From NCBI GenBank assembly GCA_023249815.1, contig JAHFBX010000097.1, positions 1-9,035 of the forward strand: a DNA stretch of 9,035 nucleotides, written 5' to 3'. The stretch is from Candidatus Eiseniibacteriota bacterium (GTDB taxonomy: Bacteria > Eisenbacteria > RBG-16-71-46). The notes below the pieces were generated by a model. The model saw only the letters and a program-made list of their open reading frames with translations, did not search any database and was not told the DNA's origin. This document shows, piece by piece, positions 1 to 6,420 of the stretch (within the stretch, counting starts at the first letter, position 1; every line of letters starts with the position of its first letter). Position numbers and translations under genes: made by a program.

Positions 1-2376
1 GAGACGCTGCGCCAGCGGCTGCGCGAGCCGCTCCCGATCGAGCGGTTCTGGGACCTGTCGCGCCAGTGTGTCGAAGCGCTCGAAGCCGCGCACGAACACG
101 GCGTCATCCATCGCGACATCAAGCCCGAGAACCTGATGCTCACGCGTGGGAACGAGATCAAGATCCTCGACTTCGGGATCGCGAGGCAGGCGCCGCGTGT
201 CGAAGGTTCGCAGCTCGAAGGCGCCACCACCGCGACCAGCGAGCTGCATCGCGGCCCGGCGGGCACGCCGCTCTACATGGCGCCCGAGGCGCACTACGGC
301 GGCCGCATCGACGAGCGGACGGACATCTTCTCGCTGGGCGCGGTCTTCTACGAGATGCTCACTGCGCGCCACCCGTTCACGGGCGACACGTACGAGCAGG
401 TGCTCGACCGCATCATGAACACGACGCCCGAGCCGGCGTCGGATCTGAATCCGAACGTCACGCCCGAGCTGTCCCGCGTCGTGGAGCGCATGCTCGCCCG
501 CGACCCCGCGCAGCGGTTCGCGTCGTGCGCCGGCTTGCGAGTGGCGCTGAGTTCCGCGAAGCGGGCGAGCGGCGGGATGCTCACGTCCGAGGAGACTCGG
601 GAGCTTGCCGCTCGCCCGGCGACGCAGCCGTATCGGGGGCTCCCGCGGACGTGGGTCATCGCCGCTCGGGCGGTCGGCTTGGTGCTGGCGGGTGTGTTGA
701 TGTGGCGCGTCGTGGCCGCGCCGCGACTGCCCTCCCAGGTTCTCCTCGCGATCCTGCCGCCCGCGGTGCCCGGCGCCACGGAGGACTTCGCGGCCTATGC
801 GCTCGGCGCCACCGAACTGCTCGCGACGCGCTTGATGCGTAGCCAGGATCGGCCCGGATTCCAGATGGCGACGTTCGGGGACAGTTACGGTGAGAAGGCC
901 GCATCCGCGGCCGACGCGCGAAGGTTACTGGGCGCGAACCTGGTGCTTGTGTCAACAGTGGAGCAGCGCGACAACCGACTGCGAGCGCGACTCGAATTGC
1001 GGGAGCCGCGGCGGGACCGCGTGCTCGGAAGCCGTACGGTGGACGTCTCGGTCGCCGAGCCGTTCGCATTCGCCGACAGCGTCTATCACTCTGCGCTCTC
1101 GCTGTTGCGACTGCCGAGGCGCATCACCAGCGCTCAGCAGGATCTCGGCATCCGGGGCGCCGGCACGTTGCGATTCCTGCTGCAGGGAATCGGCCGGCGG
1201 CGTGCCGCCGAAACGACGGAGGCGAGGCAGCGCGCGCTCGCGGACTTTGAAACGGCATACCGAACGGAGCCGGATCCCGCTGCGCCGCGCGCGTGGCTCG
1301 CGGCGGGCCAGGTCGGTCTGTTCATCACGACCCAGGACACGGCATGGTTGGTCCGCGCCGAGGCCTCCGCTCGCGAAGCCGTCGCGCTCGACAGCTCACG
1401 GTCCGAGCCTCATCGCACGCTGGCCTACTCGCTCGGCGTGCGCAAGCGCTACACCGAAGCGCTGGAGGAATACCGGCTCGCGAGCACGCTCGACCCCACC
1501 GACGACGACACCTGGTACGCATGGGGTCGAATGTGGCTGCGCCTGGGCAAGCCGGAGGAAGAGCGCCGCGTGTACGCTGCGGCCATCGCGCGACGGCCGC
1601 ACTGTTTCAAGCCGCGCTGGTGGCTGGCCTCGTGGGAGTACCGGAATGGCCACACGTCCGAAGCGACCGTCGGCTTTCGAGAGATGATCCGGCGGTCGCC
1701 GGGCTTTTTCATGGGCTACTCGAATCTCGGAGGGCTGCTCCTGTTCCGCGGGAATTACGATGCCGCGGTGGACACGCTGCGTCTCGCGGTCGAGCTGCGA
1801 CCGAACGCGAGCGCATTCACTAATCTCGGCACGGCCTATTTCAGCTCCGGCCAGCTCACCCAGGCAGTCGAGGCCTACAACCAAGCGTTCCAGTTCGACG
1901 ATACCGACTACCAGCTGTGGCTGAACCTGGGGGACGCCTATCATTGGCTCAAAGATCGACCGGACCAGGCTCGGGCCGCCTATCGCCAGGGCGTGCGCCT
2001 CGGGCGCGAGCAGATGGCGGCGCGGGCCCTGCGCGGCAGCTCGCCGGATCCGATGATCCCCGCGCTGCTCGGGAGCGCGCTCCCGAAGCTGGGCGAGCGC
2101 GATAGCGCCGTGGCTATGATGCGCACAGCGCTCGCACTGGACAGCTTGAACTCACGTGTCCAGTACCAGGCGGCTCTCACGCAGTGGCAGCTCGGCGCCC
2201 AGGATTCCGCACTCGTCTGGCTCCGGCGCGCCGTCGCCGGAGGATTCCCCGTCGTCTGGCTTCGCGATTCGCCGGTCCATCGCGACTGGCTGCGTGAACC
2301 GGGGTTCCGGACACTTCTCGCGAACGCGGCCTCGGCCGCAAACCCGGGATCTCCCGGGAAGGGAGGTACGAAATGA
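1..2376 (+). CDS. Transmembrane Ser/Thr protein kinase with TolB-like and TPR domains, copy A (5'-truncated)
   Basis: The frame is open from base 1 to the TGA at 2374-2376 (791 visible residues). Against copy B, gapless at an offset of 3419 bases through the kinase domain, about 107 N-terminal residues (P-loop, VAIK lysine, helix C) lie before the window. Visible kinase motifs are HRDIKPEN (109-132, catalytic Asp at 115-117), DFG (169-177), GTPLYMAPE ending at 288, and DIFSLG in helix F. These indicate an active PknB-type (Hanks) kinase that phosphorylates Ser/Thr. A hydrophobic helix at about 652-714 follows an Arg-containing stretch, so the kinase should be cytoplasmic and the rest outside. 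Next come a TolB/FlgO-like alpha/beta domain (about 735-1060) and TPR repeats (about 1240-2330) ending in a WLRDSPVHRDW cap. Signal sensed and substrates are unknown. It is coupled to the small protein downstream by an ATGA overlap. The kinase call is firm; the TolB-like assignment is recalled from related architectures. Confidence 0.93.
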   Translation, partial: ETLRQRLREPLPIERFWDLSRQCVEALEAAHEHGVIHRDIKPENLMLTRGNEIKILDFGIARQAPRVEGSQLEGATTATSELHRGPAGTPLYMAPEAHYGGRIDERTDIFSLGAVFYEMLTARHPFTGDTYEQVLDRIMNTTPEPASDLNPNVTPELSRVVERMLARDPAQRFASCAGLRVALSSAKRASGGMLTSEETRELAARPATQPYRGLPRTWVIAARAVGLVLAGVLMWRVVAAPRLPSQVLLAILPPAVPGATEDFAAYALGATELLATRLMRSQDRPGFQMATFGDSYGEKAASAADARRLLGANLVLVSTVEQRDNRLRARLELREPRRDRVLGSRTVDVSVAEPFAFADSVYHSALSLLRLPRRITSAQQDLGIRGAGTLRFLLQGIGRRRAAETTEARQRALADFETAYRTEPDPAAPRAWLAAGQVGLFITTQDTAWLVRAEASAREAVALDSSRSEPHRTLAYSLGVRKRYTEALEEYRLASTLDPTDDDTWYAWGRMWLRLGKPEEERRVYAAAIARRPHCFKPRWWLASWEYRNGHTSEATVGFREMIRRSPGFFMGYSNLGGLLLFRGNYDAAVDTLRLAVELRPNASAFTNLGTAYFSSGQLTQAVEAYNQAFQFDDTDYQLWLNLGDAYHWLKDRPDQARAAYRQGVRLGREQMAARALRGSSPDPMIPALLGSALPKLGERDSAVAMMRTALALDSLNSRVQYQAALTQWQLGAQDSALVWLRRAVAGGFPVVWLRDSPVHRDWLREPGFRTLLANAASAANPGSPGKGGTK
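2361..2367 (+). promoter_or_regulatory. Ribosome binding site inside the kinase 3' end
   Basis: GGGAGGT lies 5 bases before the ATG at 2373. It sits wholly within the last codons of kinase copy A, where it encodes Gly-Gly. This fixes the start of the small protein and implies translational coupling through the ATGA overlap at 2373-2376. Confidence 0.8.
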
Positions 2377-2678
2377 AACGGCACCAGGTGACGGTGAGAG
2401 TCGAGGGCCGCGGGTTGAGCGTGTTGCCCGATCCGATCGTGATGACGTCCGAGGACGAGCTTCAATGGACGTGCTCGACGTCACATCGGTTCAATATCGA
2501 GTTCGACGGCGCCGGCCCGTTCGCGACCCGTACGCTCGCTCACGACGACGCCGGTACGCCCCAGCGACCGAAAAAGACCGGAAGCTTCAAGTACACGGTC
2601 GCGTTGGAAGCCGACCCGTCGGTACGACTCGATCCCGAGGTCGTCGTCGGCGATCCCCCAAGCCAGCCCCGTCCGTAG
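2373..2678 (+). CDS. Small kinase-paired beta-sandwich (cupredoxin-like) protein, copy A
   Basis: This is a 101-residue protein with no signal peptide or membrane segment, so it is expected in the cytoplasm, on the kinase side of the membrane. Alternating hydrophobic strands (VTVRVEG, LSVLP, then a conserved Trp32, FNIEF, GPF, FKYTV, VVV) suggest a cupredoxin-like beta sandwich. It aligns without gaps to the copy B protein (residue i matches i+7), with about 40% identity by my hand count. The most conserved parts are GPF (48-50 region), GSFKYTV and DPSVRLDP. His4, His38, His57 and Cys34 are present, but there is no conserved His-Cys-His/Met copper set, so copper binding is unlikely. The ATG overlaps the kinase stop and has a strong ribosome binding site. 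I do not recognise a named family. A role as partner, adaptor or substrate of the kinase is inference from the coupling and its duplication. Confidence 0.85.
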   Translation: MKRHQVTVRVEGRGLSVLPDPIVMTSEDELQWTCSTSHRFNIEFDGAGPFATRTLAHDDAGTPQRPKKTGSFKYTVALEADPSVRLDPEVVVGDPPSQPRP

Positions 2679-2698
2679 GTCCCTGGGCGAACGGGACC
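2678..2698 (+). terminator. Weak hairpin just after copy A
   Basis: GGTCCC (2678-2683) can pair with GGGACC (2693-2698) around a 9-base loop, starting at the last base of the stop codon. There is no T-run after it, so it is at best a weak or factor-assisted terminator and may be chance in GC-rich DNA. Confidence 0.25.
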
Positions 2699-3098
2699 AT
2701 CGCGATTCGCGTGGTTGGGCGTGCGCCTACGGCCTCGTGCGCCTGCTCGACGCGCCGGCGTCTCGTGCACGCCGCGTGGAGCGATCGGGACGACTGTTCG
2801 CGTGCTCGAGGCGCATGCCGCGGACGCTTCGACCGCCCACGCCGCGTCGCGCGAGATGTTCACGAACGCGCGCTGGATCGGAATGTTCATCGTGAGGTGG
2901 GGGGTAGGGCACTTCATGGCGGGGCAACCTGGCAGGGTGCGCGTCACACCACGGACCCGAGCGCGACGCTCCAGCTGGACGCTACTCGCGAGTCCGGGGC
3001 CGCTCGCTACGGACTGAACTCGAACGAACCGGGAGTATACTGGCGACTCCCATGCGCGCAGGCGCGGGTGCGTCGCCGGAGGATGCAGCGGGGGACTC
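2679..3098 (+). other. 420-bp gap between the two kinase cassettes
   Basis: No convincing gene is present. A 100-codon frame at 2715-3017 needs a TTG start, has no ribosome binding site and encodes an Arg-rich product without recognisable motifs. The minus-strand frames here are similar. The last 85 bases hold the candidate promoter for kinase copy B. An inverted repeat, AGTCCG (2991-2996) and CGGACT (3010-3015), touches the -35 box and could be an operator or chance. The rest could be a decayed gene or spacer; I cannot tell which. Confidence 0.5.
3014..3041 (+). promoter_or_regulatory. Candidate sigma70-type promoter for kinase copy B
   Basis: CTGAAC (3014-3019, keeps the TGA core of TTGACA) is followed after 16 bases by TATACT (3036-3041, five of six matches to TATAAT). 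This AT-containing box stands out in very GC-rich DNA and sits 57 bases before the GTG start, giving a leader of about 50 bases. It implies that cassette B is transcribed independently of cassette A. Confidence 0.5.
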
Positions 3099-5816
3099 GT
3101 GAGCGATCCCGACCCAGCGAAAGCCGACGCTGGCGCGGCCGAGACGGCGGGCCGCGTGCTGTTGGGGCGTTTCCGTGTCGAGAAAGTGCTGGGACGCGGA
3201 GGCATGGGCGAGGTCCTGCTCGCGCACGACACACTGCTCCAGCGACCGGTCGCGTTGAAGCACCTGCGCACAGACGGTCCGCAGCGCGCCGACCGGCGCG
3301 GCGCCATGCTCAAGGAGGCGCGGCGTGCAAGCCAGGTGAACGATCATCGCATCGCCGCGATCCACGACGTGCTGGACCTGGGCGACGACGTGCTGCTGGT
3401 GATGGAGTACGTGGAAGGCGAGACCCTGCGCGAGCGATTGCGAGAACCGCTCCCGCTCGGCACGTTCTGGGATCTGTCGCGGCAATGCGTCGAGGCGCTC
3501 GGCATCGCGCACGCGAAAGGCGTGATCCACCGCGACATCAAGCCCGAGAATCTCATGCTCACGCGCGAGCACAACGTGAAGATCCTCGACTTTGGCATCG
3601 CGCTCCGAAGCGAGCGGCAGCCGGGCACGGTCGGCGCGGACGGCACCACCGCCACCGTGGAGCGCCTGCGCTGGCCGGCGGGCACGCCACAGTACATGGC
3701 GCCCGAGGCGCACTACGGCGGACACATCGACGAGCGCACGGACATCTTCTCGCTGGGCGCGGTGTTCTACGAGATGCTCACCGCGCGACATCCGTTTGCG
3801 GGCGGCGGCTACGACAGCGTGCTCGACCACATCATGAACAGCGTGCCGGAGCCGGCTGCGCACGTGAACCCGGACGTGCCTCACGCGCTGTCGGACGTCG
3901 TGGAGCGCATGCTCGCCCGCGACCCCGCCCAGCGCTTCGCCTCGTGCGACGAGGTGGCCTTGGCTCTCACGAAAGCGCAGGCCGCGAGCCTCGTGCAAGT
4001 CGAGTCGCCAGCGGACGCACGTCCGAGCGCTGGCGTCGTCGCCGAGCGCGCGATCCCACTGCCGGCAGCGCGATCCTGGCCGCGCAGCTGGACTCGCCCG
4101 CTCGCGTGGCTCGCGTCCGTCGCGGCCGCGCTGGTCGCCTGGCTCGTGTTCTCGGGCCCGAAGCTGCCCCACGACCGGAACCTCGCGCTGCTCCTGCCCT
4201 CGACTCCCGGCAGCGACCGTGAGTTCGCGGCGTTCGCGTTGGGCTCCGTCGAACTCCTCGCCTCGCGGCTCCAGCGCCACCAGGACCAGCCGGGCTTCCA
4301 GCTCGCACCGTTCAACGAGAGCCGGGTCGAGAAGCTGACGTCGGTGCGGGACGCGCGCACACTGTTGGGCGCCAACCTGGCGCTGGTGCCCTCGTTCGAG
4401 CGGAAGGACAATGTGCTACGGGCGCGCCTCGAGCTGCGCGAGCCGGCGCATGGACGCCTGATCGGCACGCGCTCGTTCGAGGTGCCGCAGTCCACGCCGC
4501 GCGTCTGGACCGACAGCTTGTACCGCGCGTCACTCGCGCTGCTGAACCTGCCGCCCCGGCGTGACAACGCGATCCCGGACCTGGGGGTGCGCGGGGCGGG
4601 TACGCTCCGCTTCCTCGCCCAGGGTATCGGGCGAGTGCACGCCGCCCAGTCCGACGAAGACCTGGAGCGCGCTCGCGACGACCTGGAATCCGCCTGCCGA
4701 GCGGAGCCCGACGCGGCGACCCCGCTGGTGTGGCTCGCTGCCGCCCAGCTCAAGTCGTTCCTTCGCACGAGGGACGTGAACTGGCTGGCGCGCGCCGAGG
4801 TCACCGCTCGCCAGGCGGTGGCGCTGGACCCCGATCTCGCCGACGCCCATCGCGTGCTTGGCGAAGCACTCGTGCTGCTGAAACGGCCGGCGGAATCCGT
4901 GCTCGAGTACCGACGCGCGTGCGCGCTCGATCCCACCCGTGACGACGCGTGGCAGGGCTATGGCCGGAGCCATCGCCTGCTCGGAGACCCGACGGGTGAG
5001 CGCGCGGTGTATGCCGCCGCGATCGAAAGACGACCGCACGCCTTCCGCCCCCGCTGGTGGCTGGCGCAGTGGGAGTTCCAGCAGGGCCATGTCACGGAAG
5101 CGATCCGCGCCTACGAGGAGATGATCCGGCGGGCCCCCAACCTGTCGAAGGGCTTCGCCAACCTCGGCGCGATGCTGGTGCTCGAGGGCGAGTACGGCCG
5201 GGCGATCGACACGCTGCGTCACGCCTTGGCACTCCGTCCGACGGCTACTGCGTACAGCAACCTTGGCACTGCGTACTTCAACACGAACCAGGTCAATGAA
5301 TGTATGGACACGTACAATCAGGCGTTACAGTTCGGAGAGGCGGGCTACCCGCTCTGGCTCAACCTGGGCGACGCGTACTTCTGGCTGCGCAAGCGGCCGG
5401 ACCAGGCGCGCGATGCGTACACCCAGGCCGTGCGACTCGGCCGCGAGGAGATGCGCGGGCATGCCGAACGCGGCGAGCCCGCCGACCCGATGATTCCCGC
5501 CTACCTGGCGAGCGTATTCCCGAAGCTCGACCAGCCGGATAGTGCTCGCACCTACCTGACCGCAGCGCTGAACGCTGACAGCGGGAACGTGATGGTGCAG
5601 TACTGCGCCGCGCTCACGCACTGGCAGCTCGGCGAGCGCCCGCGGGCGCTCGGCTGGCTCGAGCGCGCGGTCACCGGCGGGTACCCGCTCGCGTGGCTGC
5701 GGGATTCGCCTGTGCATCGCGACTGGCGATCCGAGTCGCGATTCAATGCCCTGCTCGCATCGGCGAACTCGGCATCCCAGACCACCCCATCCCCCAAGCG
5801 AGGAGGTGTCCCATGA
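3099..5816 (+). CDS. Transmembrane Ser/Thr protein kinase with TolB-like and TPR domains, copy B
   Basis: A complete 905-residue kinase of the PknB type. Kinase domain about 23-290: P-loop GRGGMGEV (32-39), VALK Lys54, helix-C Glu near 73, HRDIKPEN (144-151, catalytic Asp146), DFG (164-166), GTPQYMAPE (195-203) and DIFSLG (215-220). All catalytic residues are present, so it should be active. An Arg/Trp-rich stretch precedes one membrane helix (about 334-351), placing the kinase inside. Outside are a TolB/FlgO-like alpha/beta domain (about 361-470) and TPR repeats (about 530-880, clearest at 582-615, 650-714, 715-782) ending in WLRDSPVHRDW. There are no PASTA repeats. The GTG start is chosen because the in-frame codons checked just upstream offer no other start and the P-loop lies at a normal distance; the ribosome binding site (GGGGGA, 3 bases away) is only fair. 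The stop overlaps the next gene's ATG. It is a close paralogue of copy A; its ligand and targets are unknown. Confidence 0.95.
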   Translation: MSDPDPAKADAGAAETAGRVLLGRFRVEKVLGRGGMGEVLLAHDTLLQRPVALKHLRTDGPQRADRRGAMLKEARRASQVNDHRIAAIHDVLDLGDDVLLVMEYVEGETLRERLREPLPLGTFWDLSRQCVEALGIAHAKGVIHRDIKPENLMLTREHNVKILDFGIALRSERQPGTVGADGTTATVERLRWPAGTPQYMAPEAHYGGHIDERTDIFSLGAVFYEMLTARHPFAGGGYDSVLDHIMNSVPEPAAHVNPDVPHALSDVVERMLARDPAQRFASCDEVALALTKAQAASLVQVESPADARPSAGVVAERAIPLPAARSWPRSWTRPLAWLASVAAALVAWLVFSGPKLPHDRNLALLLPSTPGSDREFAAFALGSVELLASRLQRHQDQPGFQLAPFNESRVEKLTSVRDARTLLGANLALVPSFERKDNVLRARLELREPAHGRLIGTRSFEVPQSTPRVWTDSLYRASLALLNLPPRRDNAIPDLGVRGAGTLRFLAQGIGRVHAAQSDEDLERARDDLESACRAEPDAATPLVWLAAAQLKSFLRTRDVNWLARAEVTARQAVALDPDLADAHRVLGEALVLLKRPAESVLEYRRACALDPTRDDAWQGYGRSHRLLGDPTGERAVYAAAIERRPHAFRPRWWLAQWEFQQGHVTEAIRAYEEMIRRAPNLSKGFANLGAMLVLEGEYGRAIDTLRHALALRPTATAYSNLGTAYFNTNQVNECMDTYNQALQFGEAGYPLWLNLGDAYFWLRKRPDQARDAYTQAVRLGREEMRGHAERGEPADPMIPAYLASVFPKLDQPDSARTYLTAALNADSGNVMVQYCAALTHWQLGERPRALGWLERAVTGGYPLAWLRDSPVHRDWRSESRFNALLASANSASQTTPSPKRGGVP
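5801..5808 (+). promoter_or_regulatory. Ribosome binding site inside the kinase copy B 3' end
   Basis: AGGAGGTG lies 4 bases before the ATG at 5813 and encodes Gly-Gly-Val near the kinase C-terminus. It decides the start of the small protein over the longer frame that opens at 5693 and over an internal ATG at 5846. The arrangement copies that of cassette A. Confidence 0.85.
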
Positions 5817-6124
5817 GGCCGCCGTCGCACAGTATCACCGCGTACATGATCCAGGTAACGATCGAGGGCAGTGCCATCTCGGTCGATCCGAACGAGCTGA
5901 CCGTCCCACAGGGAGAGAAGGTGATCTGGAATACCAAGGGCAACGAGACATTCACGATCATGTTCGAGGGTCAGGGCCCGTTCTGGACCGAGGTGCTGAC
6001 GTTCGACGCCGCGACTTCCCCACAGCACGCGCTGAATCGGGGCCGATTCAAGTACTCCGTCGTGAAGGACTCGGACCCCGCCGTTCGCCTGGACCCGATG
6101 GTCGTGGTGGATCCGCCGCTCTGA
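5813..6124 (+). CDS. Small kinase-paired beta-sandwich (cupredoxin-like) protein, copy B
   Basis: A 103-residue protein without signal peptide or membrane segment, probably cytoplasmic. It has the same pattern as copy A: strand IQVTIEG, a Ser-Val-x-Pro turn, a PQGEKVIW stretch (32-39, typical of a cupredoxin-like second sheet), FTIMFEG, GQGPF (53-57), GRFKYSV (77-83) and DPAVRLDPMVVV (88-99). It has an N-terminal extension of about seven residues relative to copy A. The histidines (6 and 72) do not match those of copy A and there is no Cys, so a blue-copper site is very unlikely. The ATG overlaps the kinase TGA and follows a near-perfect ribosome binding site. I know no named family. Conserved Ser/Thr/Tyr positions shared by both copies (Ser23, Thr59, Tyr81, and Ser82 matching Thr75 of copy A) are conceivable phosphorylation sites, which is inference only. 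Confidence 0.87.
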   Translation: MRPPSHSITAYMIQVTIEGSAISVDPNELTVPQGEKVIWNTKGNETFTIMFEGQGPFWTEVLTFDAATSPQHALNRGRFKYSVVKDSDPAVRLDPMVVVDPPL

Positions 6125-6212
6125 TCGTTCAGATCCTGTTGAGTCCCCTGACCGCGGATGTGTCGGCGCGGCGCGCGCCCGGCGTTTCGGACTCCGGGGC
6201 GCGTCGCGTGCC

Positions 6213-6245
6213 GGGTGTGCCCACCGGTGAACCGGCGGGTTGCCC
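6213..6245 (+). terminator. GC hairpin in the gap after cassette B
   Basis: Bases 6220-6227 pair with 6232-6239 (eight positions, one A-C mismatch) around a TGAA loop. An outer GGG (6213-6215) can pair with CCC (6243-6245). No T-run follows, so it may be a factor-assisted terminator or a structured leader element. The surrounding gap, 6125-6420, holds no gene; a larger inverted repeat (6178-6183 with 6210-6215) is also possible. Confidence 0.35.
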
Positions 6246-6281
6246 GCGAATCTCCCGAAGGGCCGTGCCTGGTCGCTCTGC

Positions 6282-6310
6282 TTGTGGGCCCTCCGGTCGA
6301 GTGCTAGCGT
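6282..6310 (+). promoter_or_regulatory. Candidate promoter for the thiolase gene
   Basis: TTGTGG (6282-6287), a 17-base spacer, then TAGCGT (6305-6310) preceded by TG at 6302-6303, an extended -10 arrangement. The -10 box matches the TATAAT consensus at only three positions, but spacing is ideal and TAG-type -10 boxes are common in GC-rich genomes. Transcription would start near 6317, leaving a leader of about 105 bases. Confidence 0.45.
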
Positions 6311-6407
6311 TCGTCGGCTGATCGCGCACTCCACGCGCGAGCGGGACCGAGCCCCGCGATCGCGTTGACTCCGCACCGACGCGCTCTTCATGAAAGACTT
6401 TCGACCG

Positions 6408-6413
6408 AAGGAG
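6408..6413 (+). promoter_or_regulatory. Ribosome binding site of the thiolase gene
   Basis: AAGGAG sits 7 bases before the TTG at 6421. It supports the non-ATG start, which also gives the usual short thiolase N-terminus. Confidence 0.85.
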
Positions 6414-6420
6414 TAACCCT

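Larger units (their letters stand above)
1..6124 (+). repeat. Tandem duplication of a kinase plus small-protein cassette
   Basis: Bases 1-2678 and 3420-6124 carry the same two genes in the same order with the same stop/start overlap. DNA identity is high in the kinase core: 33 consecutive bases at 477-509 match 3896-3928 exactly, and 39 of 41 residues around the APE motif are identical. Similarity falls in the activation loop, the juxtamembrane region and the small protein. This indicates an old but not ancient tandem duplication with uneven divergence. Confidence 0.9.

Noticed and set aside
2540..3313. 257-codon minus-strand frame covering the inter-cassette gap
   Set aside because: It overlaps the small gene and the start of kinase copy B, is low in recognisable motifs and has no visible ribosome binding site. 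I could not exclude a short decayed gene within it.
2156..4222. 688-codon plus-strand open frame crossing copy A's end, the small gene, the gap and kinase copy B
   Set aside because: It is an out-of-frame shadow: Arg/Ala/His-rich, no domains, and it spans several well-supported genes and the promoter region.
2982..4280. 432-codon minus-strand open frame antisense to kinase copy B
   Set aside because: It mirrors the codon-phase GC bias of the kinase gene, encodes an Arg/His-rich product with no motifs, and overlaps a kinase with all catalytic residues.
5693..5812. Upstream extension of small protein copy B
   Set aside because: This adds 40 residues out of frame with the kinase and unlike copy A. 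The AGGAGG site 4 bases before 5813 fixes the shorter start.
2373..6124. Blue-copper (plastocyanin/azurin) function for the small proteins
   Set aside because: The Cys of copy A is missing from copy B, histidines are not at matching positions, and no C-terminal His-Met ligand loop is present.
6125..6420. Possible small gene in the gap before the thiolase
   Set aside because: The plus frame through here (from 5746) and the minus frame (6129-6656) lack a start with a ribosome binding site and overlap real genes. The gap fits a hairpin plus promoter.
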